Assembly: GCA_007922195.1 (NCBI GenBank) | Contig: ML681994.1 | Location: forward strand, 47,104,434-47,168,433 | DNA from: Podocnemis expansa | Taxonomy: Eukaryota > Chordata > Testudines > Podocnemididae | Direction of reading: 5' to 3' | Length of the DNA stretch: 64,000 nt | Part shown: positions 36,620 through 48,286 of the stretch, piece after piece | Layout: the number at the start of each line of letters is the position of its first letter | Position numbering within the stretch: position 1 is the stretch's first letter | Position numbers and translations under genes: made by a program | Notes under the pieces: model-generated | The model's input: the letters and a program-made list of their open reading frames with translations, nothing else | What the model was told of the DNA's origin: nothing | The model's database searches: none

Positions 36620-38255
36620 TCAAATGTAAGGTAAAACTACTAAAATCTCATCCTTCAGTTAATTTCAGGAGGGCTGATTCTCCACTACATAATGAGTGCA
36701 AAAGTGGGCGTAAAAACTTAAAGAGGAGAATTTTCCATTTCCAGGAATAGCATTTTCCTCCTACTTTTGCGATCTATTTGCCCGAGTGTTAAGTAGTACA
36801 CAGCAGTGGAAAATCAGGCTAAAGATTCCTTAAGCATGCTCTGCAGAACTTGCAGTTTCTAATGTTGCTAATGTCATAGTTCCAGTGTAAACCCAGGGAT
36901 GGCAAAAGAATATTAAGAAGTCTGAAACAGCCCAAACTGTATACAGTGTGCAGACCAAACTTAAGCTTGTGTATTGTTCAAAGCTTTGGCTGGTTGGAAA
37001 CAAAGGGAAAACAAATGAAGCTTGATTAATCTTTCCACCAAACTAATCATTAAATTCATATCCCAAGATCCTTCCTTTCAGGGGAACTCCCCCATTCAGA
37101 TCCTTCTCCATTACTACATTCAACTCAGCTATAACTAGGTTAATTAATTTCACTTACTGATAGCCAAAGCTGTGACATCCTGGCCTGCTATATGGCCTTA
37201 TGTTAACACAGTCTCATTTTATGGGTTGTTCTTTACAAAAAGAAAGAACTAGAGTCATGGTTATGCTACGTATTTATATATTGAATGCACTTCAAACACT
37301 TCATTTCCTGTGACATACTGATTTCCTTCTCAGATTGTGGACAAAGATGTGTTTCAGGGTGTCCAAGGGTTCCACCCTCTCTTTTACCCTTTTCCACCTT
37401 CCCTTTAAAAATGTATTGTGCACTAACCTTCTAGATTCTTACATGTTTTATACTGTGGCATGCTGTCCTTCAAAAACTCAGCGAATAGGAAATTTATGTA
37501 TCGAGTCCCTACACATTTTCCTGAATGAAGACGGATTAGAGAACTTAGACATAGATGGTACCATAGTGTTCTTGCAGATAGACACACAATACTGTCATGT
37601 CTCCCTTCAAGCTGTAATTGTTGAGGCACGGTATCTATTTTCAATTTCTTGGATTCTAAACTATACTCACAATTTTAATAAAACTAACAACCCTATCCTC
37701 TCTTCTTCCTTTCTATCAACAGAAAATTCTATTCAAATAAATATATGTGCAGCATGCGAATTTTTCCTGAAGTCAAACAAAACACATGGCACTGAAAAAT
37801 CTTCACAAGCAGCCTGTGCGTTTATTGTAATATAGCATTGTTATGGTAACGTGTACTGAAGCAATACATTGCATGAGAAGAGTAGGCATATCTTCCTTTC
37901 ATAGAACAGCATCTATTCCATTATGTGACTTAAATATCTAGAACATTGTTGACTTTGCAGAATCTCAGGAACCAACTATGATAAACATTGCCTACTACTT
38001 TTTGCTATCTAATTGCAGACCAGACAGGATAGTAACATGACATTTTGTTGAAAGGGATTTTGCTATTATATTTTATCTTCAGTGAATTTGATTGCTTCAG
38101 TGATTACACTATTACTTAGACCAGAAAGGTAAACACAAACCAAAATTCTTGTTATAATCCAGCAATAACCAGCAATACCTTAAAAGTTTATAAACTCTGA
38201 GAAGCATTTTATATGAAAGAATTGTGTTGTGGCAAACGACGTGCAAGACTGGTAA
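36620..38255. other. Non-coding stretch with a 166-codon open frame
   Basis: The frame 37335-37835 (plus) is among the longest non-LINE frames, but it lacks any motif I know and has an AT-rich, unbiased codon pattern. I regard it as chance. A second frame overlaps it on the other strand. Confidence 0.4.
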
Positions 38256-38259
38256 AAAA

Positions 38260-38455
38260 AGAACTTTGGCATTTCCAGCTCTTTCTGACCATGTCTTTCT
38301 TTATGGCTTTAGACAAGTTCCATAATCTTTCTGGTTTAAAAGTTCCCATCTGTAAAAATGAGGATAATATTTGCTTTACCTTTTCTCACAAGGGTTGTGT
38401 GGACTCATTAAGCTAATTTTTGTAATGTGCTTTGAAAATGAAAAGCAGTACATAA
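38260..38455 (+). repeat. MIR/L2-tail-like element
   Basis: CTGACCATGTC, TTTAGACAAGTTCCATAATC, CATCTGTAAAAATGAGGATA, TTTTCTCACAAGGGTTGTGT and TTGTAATGTGCTTTGAAAAT follow the order of the MIR and L2 3' consensus (GACCTTGGGCAAGTC, CATCTGTAAAATGGGGATAA, AGGGTTGTTGTGAGG, TGTAAAGTGCTT). Confidence 0.65.
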
Positions 38456-40004
38456 TGTTCTAAGCATAATTATGTTTATATAAGAAGACTGTAGGGGAAG
38501 AGTGATCTAGTTACACCTTAAGTACATCACTTTCAGAAAAAAAGGAAGATCTCTCCTCTTCTCAGTGTCTTCTTTACAACATAATGCACTGCCAAAAACA
38601 GAGCCGAAGTTATTTTCCTAATACGAGACATTAAATCAAAGAAAATGTTTTTTGGGTCTAAATTTCTCTGGAACAATTGTATCATTCACTTACATTTAGG
38701 CCTAGTCTGCTTTTAGCCTAAATCATCTCTCATTAAAGTGAAGAGTCAATGAACACTTTGGAAAAATCCTACCTTTGATCCCTCAAACCACAAATTCTAA
38801 TATTTTATAAACAACATAAAAGTATTCATATAATCAGATACCTTTGTTAAGAGACAAGAATATTGTCATTAGCTTTTCTGAGTGATACCTGTCAGTTTTT
38901 GTGTTGGCACTGTGGATGTTGTTCAATCCTGATTGCACTGAAGTCAATTGACATTAAGCAACTGACCTCAATGGGAGTACAACCAGGCCTTTATCACGAT
39001 ATTTAACAAATATTGGGAAAACGTGTATGTGAACATAGGCAGATGGCACAAAGAGATAGACCTGCTCAGAGTCACAGATGTGTAAGCCAAGTCTCCAGAA
39101 TGGTTGATCTTTTCACAAAGAGGAGTTGCAAGTGAAAGATTACTGCTTAGAGGCTCAAGGTTTGTCTACAGCCAAGGAACTGGAAGCTGGTTAAACATAC
39201 TGTATCCAAGTTGCACTACAGTACCAATATGCTGCTGTTTTTTAAACATACATCAAACACTGCAATGACTCAAGCAGGGTTTCAGGGGAAAAGGTCACTT
39301 TCTAACATCACACAAAACAGCAAGCCTCATTCATTTACAGTCCCATAGGATGCAGACATGGAAACCCTAGAGTTTGAATAGAATAAACTCTGAAAGGTAG
39401 TGAAAACTCATTCATTTCACCACATTTAATGCAACGATTGCCTCACACAGAACACACCACTAGATTTGTATTTCTTATTTAGTAATAGCCATATGAACAT
39501 ATTCCCTGGATTTAACATGTGGTGGAAATGCAAAAGTAAAAAAACCCTACAGTATCAAAGTAGTAAGATTTAATGTATGCCTTATATCACTCTATCCTAG
39601 GCCAAAATAAATAAATATATAAATGAAACCAAGTTGTAATGGATTTTTGTTAGGAGTTAAGCAGCAGTTGTCACTAAAGAGTAATTCACTGTCAGAAAAA
39701 TTACATAAACTTGAATCCAGTTATTTCTATTCTTAGAGATATCCTAAGAGGCAAGTAGGTGAACTTGTTTTCAGGCCATGTCCTGTAAAGCTAAATTTTG
39801 AATCAGGCAAATTTAAAAAACAGACAAGTAATGATCAACTACATTTTATTTACATCTCTGTATGAAGGTCTGTCCATTCTTAAGACCTTCAGAAACCATG
39901 TCAGCAACATTGACCTAGGATGACAACACACGTTTCTTTTTAATGAAAAGAACGAGCAATCAAAGTCTTGTGTAGGAACTTGAAAAAACAAAGAGCAAGA
40001 CAAT
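38456..40004. other. Non-coding stretch
   Basis: No gene recognised. A piece at 38927-38998 (CTGATTGCACTGAAGTCAAT ... CTCAATGGGAGTACAACCAGGCC) belongs to the dispersed palindromic repeat of 22608. Confidence 0.45.
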
Positions 40005-40017
40005 CAATCTGAAGAAG
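40005..40017. repeat. Target-site duplication of copy J, left
   Basis: CAATCTGAAGAAG, matched by CACTCTGAAGAAG at 40111-40123 with one mismatch. Confidence 0.65.
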
Positions 40018-40110
40018 TTCCAAAGGGGTAGCCACATTAGTCAACAAAAGCTCACCTGATGAATCTGTTCGTCTTTAAAAGTGCCACCAGACTCCTTGTT
40101 TGTTTTGTTG
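40018..40110 (-). mobile_element. Palindromic retro-repeat, copy J (internally deleted)
   Basis: TTCCAAAGGGGTAGCCACAT and TAGTCAACAAAAGCTCACCT pass straight to GATGAATCTGTTCGTCTTTA, AAAGTGCCACCAGACTCCTT and GTTTGTTTTGTTG. Most of both arms is missing, but the flanking 13-bp duplication is kept. Confidence 0.8.
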
Positions 40111-40123
40111 CACTCTGAAGAAG
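40111..40123. repeat. Target-site duplication of copy J, right
   Basis: CACTCTGAAGAAG; pairs with 40005-40017. Confidence 0.65.
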
Positions 40124-40138
40124 TGGAAGGAAGGATTT

Positions 40139-40152
40139 CCCCCCCCCCCCCC
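40139..40152. repeat. C14 homopolymer
   Basis: Fourteen C in a row, directly followed by TTTT. Confidence 0.9.
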
Positions 40153-40780
40153 TTTTCTAGGCAGACTGGCAGAACGAGCCATCCACAGCTGCCTAGACAA
40201 AACGATGATATCATCAGGAAGGAATAACTATAGAAAGTATTAGATGATTATGGCAAATAAGGAAACCACAGTGGCTCTCCCGTATTGAAATCCTACCATA
40301 TTTGGTCATCGAAATTCAAAAATCTTACTTTTCCAAAACATCTAGGGAACATGACGCTGATGACATGACACCACACGATTGCAGTCAGGCTTCATGTGGT
40401 GAGAATGTACAGAAGAAGCACCCAAACTGAAAAGGACCTTCTCAGCACCTGCGAGACTGCTCCTTATAAATTGCCTGGAAGGAGGCCAGCACCAGTAAAA
40501 CAAGCTCAGAGGTGGCACTCAGGATTGGAGGCACCAAAATTCAGGGAACTCCTTTACAAAATTTACCCAAGATTATAAAGTGACAGCCACAACTGCATTT
40601 TATTCTTCATAGGTTTTTATACTGCACAGCATCTGAGTGTCTTACAGTAGCACAGGAAGCAATGTGACTACATATCTATTACATGCTGGTTGTTCTTTTA
40701 GCTTTTCCCCCTATGAAGCAGCATGTGGGATGAAATATCTTGATTTGGTGGGCAGGGACAGTTTTGTTATTAAACATACC
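40153..40780. other. Non-coding stretch
   Basis: No gene recognised. The frame 40637-40984 runs into the antisense strand of the L2-type LINE and is a shadow. Confidence 0.4.
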
Positions 40781-40785
40781 TGTTG

Positions 40786-42360
40786 TTATATCTCTGCGTT
40801 AGAGAGTGCAATGTCAAAGATATGTGCCTTACACTTGGAATGGAAGACGGTGAGGTATGTGACAGTCCATAGTTTCTTGAGAAGTTCATTCCACAATCTC
40901 AGACAATCCTGGATGAAGGTTATGTCTCCTGCACAGGCGAGCTTTACTCTTACTCTTGAGAATTCCATGATAGCAGAAGAGTGATGTTATGGACCACAGA
41001 CTTTCATCTCAGATCTTTGAAGTGTCTTTTACATATACTGGGTCCAGATCATGAGTGCTTTGAAAACAAGGACCAAGACACTGAACATGATCTAAAATTA
41101 TATGGCATGCCAGCACAGCGAGCGGAGGGCTAGTGTGATGTACTCATGTTAGTCTGTGTTGCCGAGGAGCATGCTGCAGTGTTTTGCACTAGCTGAAATT
41201 TTCTTGAGAGCCGAAGGTTTCGTACCCAGTTGGGCTACAGCTGAGAGATGATGAAAACATGAGTAAATGAGGCCAGGTCTTTCTCTGCCAGGGTGGGATG
41301 GTGGATCCTAGACAACTGGAGATGTAGAAAGCATTACTCATTACTACTGCAGTGTGAGAGCTTCGTGTCAGGAAAGGAATCCGCGAGCACTCCAAGACTA
41401 TGTTCTGAATTGACAAATTGTGGATGTGAACCTTCAGTCAAAGAAGGCTGTACCATGGCTACAAACTCCTCACAATAGTTTCCTCCGCCTACCAGCATCA
41501 CCCTTGGTTTGCTCAGAGCAGCTTCAGGCAGCTGTTCTTAATCCATAGATTAATCTCTTTCAAGCTCTGGCCTATGTTGATAATGGTGCAGTCATATGTT
41601 GTGAAAAGTAGGCAGAGCTATGCATCATCTGCATATGACCAATATTTAAGTCCTTGTCTGACTGTTTCACCTAGTAATTGCTTGTAGATGTTGAAAAGAA
41701 CTAGAGAGAAATGGTCCTTGTGGAATCCCACAAATGAGAGGGCTAGTGGTGGAGGTGCAACTTCCCATCACTTCTCTTTGGTTGCATCCCTGCCAGGAAG
41801 GACTCAAACCATTTTATCACATTACTCTGGACTCCTGAACCCTCTCTCAGTCAAGACAGCAGTATCTCATGGAATGCTACAGATGCCCAGAAGAATGAGC
41901 ATGACTATCCTTTTTTTAAAATGGCCTCAACTTGTTCAGTTAGCCCAGGAGTGTCATGCTCATTTGCTACAGCAGGCCAGATTTGACAGAATGTACTTCA
42001 AGTGGGCCGTACATAACATAAATCAAAATGCTAGGGCACTCTCTCCAATGGGGGAGAATTTGTCTCATGGAGTGCAGTCACGGGCCACACAGAATTGTTT
42101 TGTGGGCCATATCTGGCTCACAGGCCACACATTTGACACCCTTGAGTTAGTCTGAATTCAGACTGTGCTGTGCTTTAAATGCTGGCTTCAGTTAAATGAT
42201 TTTTTTAAGTCAACCTTTGGTTAGGTTCTCTCTGAGATTTCTCAGGAATGACACATTTAACCCTGACAACAGTTGACTAGAATTGAAGTATCCAAGGTGG
42301 GTTTCTTCAGACTTGGTCTATTTACTCTGTATTTGAAGGAGAAAGGAAAGATTCCTTCTC
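40786..42360 (-). pseudogene. L2-type LINE, decayed reverse transcriptase
   Basis: Minus-strand translation, with several stops and shifts, gives SLKKPTLDTSILVN (about 42260-42310), WFESFLAGMQPKRSD (about 41780-41830), GPLLFNIYKQLLGE, then YADD at 41624-41635 followed directly by a TAG (41618-41620). Further on come SSHTAVVMSNAFYISS and a C-terminal part ending near 40790 with FHSKCKAHIFDIAL. This order matches the fingers-to-C-terminus region of L2-group LINEs. It is split by a hAT-type element at 41946-42144. It is an old dead insertion. Confidence 0.72.
41946..42144. mobile_element. hAT-type MITE inside the L2-type LINE
   Basis: Ends are CAGGAGTGTCATGCTCATTT and the inverse of TTTGACACCCTTG, an imperfect terminal inverted repeat starting CA(A/G)G. 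The flanks AGTTAGCC (41938-41945) and AGTTAGTC (42145-42152) form an 8-bp duplication with one mismatch, as expected for hAT transposons. Body phrases include CAGGCCAGATTTGACAG and TGGGCCGTACATAACATAAA. It encodes nothing. A relative in opposite orientation lies at 54982-55162. Confidence 0.85.
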
Positions 42361-43249
42361 TGAATGAGACATTGGCTCTTTTAGCTAGGAGAAGCACCAG
42401 CAGTTTATGCTTTTTCCACAAGCAAGGAAAGGCACTACAATGAGATCACAGGGTTTGCTGGCTTCTACTCTCATAAATCAAGACCCCTGATAATTTTGTA
42501 TCCCAACCTGGGTGTGATGCCTAACATCTGTAAGTCATTTGGCAACTTTGATCTATTGATCTAGTCTGTCTTAATAGTTTTTCCTATCATAAATGCATAT
42601 GTCCAGACTCCAGTGTATGGAGCTCAATTTACTTTTATTTTTACAGTATATTAGCATTTTCTCCCACTTCTCTCTAATGATTAAGAACTACTAATCAAGC
42701 TGACTGAATCAGAGCTGTTGATTAGTGCACTGCATAATTAGAAATAATTCAGTAGCTGGAATGGGTGAAGAAGAGTTGTGTATGAAGCGCTCCTTGATTA
42801 GTACCACCACCTGTTAAATATTTATTGATCATAAAGAGAAAACTTTTATGTACATATATACACTTTCAAAATTCCCTCAGCTTTACTATACTTCCTCTGA
42901 TACCCTATCACAAACCAAAGAATTAGCATTCTGAACCATAGTGGAAAATAGCAGCCAGAATTATCTCTGGTTTAATGTTTTCTCTGGTTGGATAATTCTG
43001 TTATGATTTTCAGAGGCTATACTTCATCTTTAGAACAGATAGATATTACTTGGGGTTATTGATGTTGAAATTGGAACAAGTGGAACTAATCTAGAATCCT
43101 GTGTTGCTTAATCTTTTGTACTGTAAATTTTAATTATTCTGCTATTTTATTACGCTTTCATAAAGAAAGCTTTGGGCAGGAAGATTAGAAAAGATGTTTA
43201 TATCCCTTACTGCATTTTCGGCTTGATGGAGGGTGCACATGTCAAGAGC
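42361..43249. other. Non-coding stretch
   Basis: No gene recognised. The first 200 bases may still be diverged upstream parts of the minus-strand L2-type LINE. Confidence 0.4.
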
Positions 43250-43276
43250 GGGGGGGGGGGGGGGGGGGGGGGGGGG
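43250..43276. repeat. G27 homopolymer
   Basis: An uninterrupted run of 27 G on the plus strand, which can form quadruplexes. The minus-strand frame at 43142-43339 reads through it as poly-P and is spurious. Confidence 0.9.
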
Positions 43277-43962
43277 CTCTGTAATGCATTCAGTTACTTC
43301 TCCAAGTTGATAGCTAATCATCTCAAAAATTAATATCATGCTGGCCTCCTCAGTTCAGAAACTTCTTGTTTGTTTTACAAGTTGACTGCCTATTCCAAAC
43401 TTTTTCCCAAAAGTGAAAACAAAATTAATTCCTACAATCAATAGTCATCCTGTTTAGTGTTCTTGTCTTTTCCTTTTTTTAAAAGGTATAACATTTCAAA
43501 AATAAAAATCATTACTATTATCAAGTGAGAGCAGTCGTAAAGCATAGCCAGAAAAGATACAGAAAACATAGGTGGAGAAACTGACAGATACAATAAACTC
43601 TCCATGTTTTATCCTTCTTCCTCAAACAGATGAAAATATCTTTTTGCTAGTTTTATACTAGCTTTGAAGCAGCTCTCACTGTGAAAATTTTATGTTTTGG
43701 TTCAACACCTGAATCATGTTTTCTAATTGTTAATTTAGTATATATGCAATGGAACTGCACTATGATTCACAACATTTAATTGACTTTAGAAACCATGCAA
43801 ATGAATTTTAGATATATTTTTATGAAATTTCTCATTACCGTTGTTGCTTTTTACAGCATCAGAGAGAAGAAAGTTTTTTATTTCCCCTTTTGCACAAATA
43901 AACCAATTACCAATACAAAAAGTATTATTTACAAGTTATTCTGACACTTGCATTTTGGAAGC
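43277..43962. other. AT-rich non-coding stretch
   Basis: No gene or repeat recognised. Confidence 0.45.
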
Positions 43963-43970
43963 CTCTAAAG

Positions 43971-44247
43971 CAGGGGTACTCAAACTTTTTGCGAGCCGGT
44001 CCACATTCAGCCTTCCACCATTCATCGGGGTCCACAAGCAACTAGGGTAGGCCTACTGCTGGGACCGGGGTGGGGGGTGATGCCACGAGCGGGGGAGCGT
44101 GTTCCAGGAGCAGGGGGGGCAGCATAGCGAGCAACTGGAGTTGCTCAGCTGCTCTCTCCCCTTAGAGGGAACATTGCTGTCGCGGTCCACCAGAAACATC
44201 TTTGTGGTCCGGATTGTGGACTGCGGGCCGCCGTTTGAGTACCCCTG
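43971..44247. mobile_element. hAT-type MITE, GC-rich
   Basis: Perfect 15-bp terminal inverted repeats, CAGGGGTACTCAAAC at the left and its complement GTTTGAGTACCCCTG at the right. Exact 8-bp duplication CTCTAAAG at 43963-43970 and 44248-44255. The interior is G-rich (GTCCACAAGC, GGTCCACCAGAAACAT, GTGGTCCGGATTGTGGACTG) and non-coding. The exact duplication suggests this is one of the younger DNA elements here. Confidence 0.93.
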
Positions 44248-44255
44248 CTCTAAAG

Positions 44256-45005
44256 TGTCAATTCCTTCCAGCAAGTCAGTGCAAACTAAATTCTTCATGA
44301 CGCATAGGTCCTCGAGCAATGTTTTATACTTGCATAGTCCAGTTATCATTCCCTTACCTTATCACCAGCGACTTCCCTTGATAAAATAATCTCTGCCTGC
44401 TATTTAGCCACATCATCATATTAGAACCTCTTGCTCCTTTTGTACATGAAAGTGCATCCAAATTCACCTTAAGGTTAATGTTGATTTCACATGGCCTTAG
44501 ATTGAGGTTAAACTGTTTCTAACTTGTTACTCAGTACTAGACACCTTGAGAAATAATGGAGAAAAGATTCTAGATAGATTCAAACTGCTAAGATTGGGGT
44601 AGCAGAAAATGTCTCCTCTTCTGATTAGGGATTTTGGCATTTTTGCTCAAGGGGATTGGAATCAAAAGGGGAACTTAGGTACCCACTGCCACTTTAGACA
44701 CTTAAATATAATGTTTAATGGCCACTGGCATTCATAAAACTCATATTCAGCTGCTGCCTAACACTGACATCATTTACAGTTTCTAGGTAACTAAGTTTCC
44801 AACGTTGAAATTTTAAGTTTCAGTGGCAGGGAATATGCATTGCCACCCAAGTCCTGACACTGTCCAGTGGCTCAGCACCTAACTCCCAGCTAAATCCCAG
44901 TGGAGTTCACAAACTTGACTTCCTACATTGCTTACTTTGGAGCCTAGTGTAGTAGTGTGCTTAAACTCACACAAAGGATCAAAGAAGAGGTGATTGTACC
45001 TCCCC
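44256..45005. other. Non-coding stretch
   Basis: No gene recognised. Confidence 0.4.
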
Positions 45006-45009
45006 TTAC

Positions 45010-45116
45010 ATCTGGTAGCCCAGTGGTTAGGTCACTCACCCAGGATGGGGAAAACCCAGTCAAATTCCCACTTGGACCGAGGAGGAGCAGGGGAACTAGA
45101 ACTGGAACCTGAGGTA
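45010..45116 (+). repeat. tRNA-derived SINE fragment
   Basis: GGTAGCCCAGTGGTTAGGTC (45014 onward) is an A box and CCCAGTCAAATTCCCACTTG (45055 onward) a slightly damaged B box (GGTTCAAATCCC expected). The spacing is about 38 bases. The tRNA-like head is followed by AGGAGGAGCAGGGGAACTAG. The anticodon stem is not reliable, so this is a SINE rather than a tRNA gene. Confidence 0.65.
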
Positions 45117-46320
45117 GATTATACATACAGTTGATTATAATCAGTAGATTATACATTCTTACTCCTCCTCTCTCTGAACCAATGATTATATAATGATTAA
45201 GATTCAATGGTTTGCTCATTCAGGACTTTGGAATAAACTTGTCAAGTCCTTGGCTTTAAGTGAGCTAGTTAAGACATAGCTAGTTAGGTTGCTCATCTAT
45301 GCACAGAACTCACACCTCTGTGATGGGATGTTTCACCTCTATGATAGATTTTTAAGGAGGTGCTCATTTATATAAAGGAAATAATATTGTCAGCATGTAA
45401 GTCTTTAAAATAGTTAAAGCTTCACTTAAAGATGTTGTGCACATCACCAGGGATTTTAGTTTCTTATGATAAAAACCCCACAAATCTTCATAAAAAAAAA
45501 AAAGTCATACAATTCTTTTTCTGCACAATTAAAATGAAATTCTGAACTTTAGTTTCCCTATATTCCTGGAGGGAAATGTAACCAGTTGAACACCATGTTT
45601 TTACTGATCATCTTTAAGCAAGTTTAAAAGCCTATCAGTGCCATCAATCATTATAATAAAACAAAATTTATAGAATTAAAATTTGTGTTGGTTGCATATA
45701 CCAAGTATGTCTACATTTGTGGTCTATATTTTCAAATTTATTTTCTTAAAGAGCAAAATATAAAATTTCCCACCATCCTTGGAACTCTGTCAAATCTGTT
45801 TGGCCCAGCCAGAGTTGTGCTTAAATTTATACAGCCCTTCTGTGTAATAATGTTGGGCTCTACTGGAATAAGTGACACTGATACTTTCAGTAAATATTAG
45901 TTAATAGTTAATATATGGTTTAATTTTTTTGCCTCAAAAATTTAAAAACTAAAGATCCCCTATAAAAACACAAATTCCAAATTATTTCTTAGTAAACACA
46001 TTTCCAGGATCCCTGCTCATCACTTATGTCTAACCTGGACAACTATTTTGCACATCAGAAGCTAAGGTAAGTATAGATTTTACAAATCCAAGTATCTACA
46101 AACATGTAGATTAAACCATAATTTAAATCACAAACAGTAGTTTAAATCATAACACGCATTGCTAATTAAAATAAAGTTTTCATAGAGATACTCTGCTGAA
46201 ACTTGGTCATTACACAGAAATTTGTGCACTGAAAAGAAACAGGGTTGTTTCACTGTAATGTTTGTGAGTGGAAGATAATGGAAGATCAAAAGATAGTATT
46301 TTTAAATGACATAAGCCACT
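45117..46320. other. AT-rich non-coding stretch
   Basis: No gene recognised. Confidence 0.4.
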
Positions 46321-46324
46321 TTTC

Positions 46325-46408
46325 GCAGAATCATAGAGGATTATGTCTGAAAGGAATCTCAGAAGGTCATCTAGTCCAACTCACTACTCATATCAGGACC
46401 AAACTTTT
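46325..46408 (-). mobile_element. CR1 LINE 3' tail, reverse orientation
   Basis: GCAGAATCATAGAGGATTAT, TGAAAGGAATCTCAGAAGGT, CATCTAGTCCAACTCACTAC and ATATCAGGACC are the reverse complement of the CR1 3' end (GGACTAGATGACCTxxxGAGG TCCCTTCC...TATGATTC). Very short truncated copy. Confidence 0.85.
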
Positions 46409-48010
46409 CTTTTTTTTTTTTTCTTCAGGCCCAACAAGCTCATTACACTATATACCTCTGACCTGGAACCTCCAGTGTCTTGCAGTTTAGAATAGTATTG
46501 GCAGTCATTTTGTGAGCTTGTTTACAACAGCTCTTACCCATCTTTTATATGGGCTATTTGAAAATAAGGACCAATTCTACAAAGATAGTGCCAGATATTG
46601 GATCAATGACAACTATCCCCAAAGAGTTCAGACAAAACTTGTTATTTTTTGCCTTTCTCTTGCCAAAAATAAATTTTTCTTAGGACTTTGGGATGACTTG
46701 ATCTGGTTCCTGCTGCCAGGCTCTTGTTTTTAAAGTTGTTTGTTAGCATGCAGAGTTGAGAAGATTTTCTGTAGTGTTTAAGACATGTCAACTATTTTCT
46801 ATAAAACAAAACAATTTACAAATTGATTGTGTGTTTAATTTACTTTGGAGGTAGGTACTGTGTGCATTGGTGGATTTAAAAATAGTTAAGTAACTTTTGA
46901 AAAGCCAAGAAGTCCACCAGAGCAAGAATGTGTTATTTACTTCACTATTAGAGAATTTCCTATCTGAAACAGAGTTGGCTTTGTGTCACCATCCCCGCTA
47001 CAGGGTATGTGTTTATACACTATCTAGAACAATGGCATTCTGGGCCATGACTTGGGCTCCCAGGCACTACCACGATAAAAACTAATCACCACCACCAAAC
47101 AGAGTAGCAACCCATCAGTCATAATCATTCCTCCCTGAAATGAAATCTGATTATTTCCAAGCACATATTGTCTCAGTCATATTTTTGTTAAGCTTTACAT
47201 ATCAAGTCCTGAACCTTCTCTTATTTTCTAGGAGCATAAGGCAGCTGGAAAGCAAGCTTAGCTGGCTGCCTCAGGATCTACCTTGCAAAAAGGAAACATT
47301 AGGCAGCACTGAAATACCATGCCATTCCCCCTGATTCTAGTTTCACCCCCCTGGTAGGCAGTGTGACTAAGACACATCAATCTGAAGCAACATACTAGTT
47401 ATATTGATGAAGAAACTGAAATGAAAAAAATCACAGAGAGAATTAAAATATGAAAGAATTATGTTCTCTACAAATCCTTTACAAAACTGCAAACAAATTT
47501 TAAAAAGGTAGTCTGTCAGATTGATACTGCTGTATAGGGAATAAAAATGAGAGAAGAATTTTTGCCTACTAGCAGAATATATAGGGGAAAGACATTTTAT
47601 CTGTAATAGTTTCCCCCATCATAATTATAATAAAAACAATTCATCATTCATTTAAAAATCACAACCTTGATTAACGCACCATGTTGTGGTGATTTTAAAC
47701 ATGTCACTGTTAATTAACAGTGAAATTCACACTCTGAAGAATATCAGCACTGACCTAGGGATCACGTGAGTCCTCAGAACATTTGGGATCTAAATGACGC
47801 ACAGATCTTTTGCAGGCTCTGCACAACAGTTTCACTCTAAAGGTGAAAACGAATTAAGTATATTTGGATGAACAGACAAATAATTCACAGCTAATTCGAG
47901 TGTTGGGAATTCACATTTCAGCAATGACCACACCTCTAGCCAGCTCATGACTGCTCAGACAATCTTGTTTCTAAAAACAGCCTGTGAAAAACTGAATATC
48001 TTTGCAAGTT
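46409..48010. other. Non-coding stretch
   Basis: No gene recognised; short AT-rich frames only. Confidence 0.4.
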
Positions 48011-48086
48011 CAGTTTGTGTTCTCCTTTGAATTTGCAATGGCTTTTTCCTCTTTCATATATGTGACCCCAATGCATCTTTCTAAAA
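48011..48086 (+). repeat. 76-bp direct repeat, first copy
   Basis: Begins CAGTTTGTGTTCTCCTTTGA and ends ATGCATCTTTCTAAAA. It is repeated at 48211-48286 with two differences (T/C at the GGCTTTTTCC position, G/A in TGTGACCCC), exactly 200 bases away. Confidence 0.95.
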
Positions 48087-48210
48087 ACAATGTAGACATA
48101 CTCAATGTAGACATTCCCATCCACAATTTAATCATGTACTGTCAGAAAGTACCTCTTTTTTTTTCCCCACATAACCTGCTGTCTAATTACTTCATCTGTT
48201 AATCTTGGTT

Positions 48211-48286
48211 CAGTTTGTGTTCTCCTTTGAATTTGCAATGGCCTTTTCCTCTTTCATATATGTAACCCCAATGCATCTTTCTAAAA
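48211..48286 (+). repeat. 76-bp direct repeat, second copy
   Basis: About 97 percent identical to 48011-48086. The sequence between the copies is not repeated further. The high identity points to a recent local duplication. Confidence 0.95.

Noticed and set aside
37335..37835. 166-codon plus-strand frame
   Set aside because: AT-rich, no motif, no splice or promoter context; consistent with chance in 64 kb.
45010..45116. Genuine tRNA gene
   Set aside because: Damaged B box and no cloverleaf; fits a tRNA-derived SINE.
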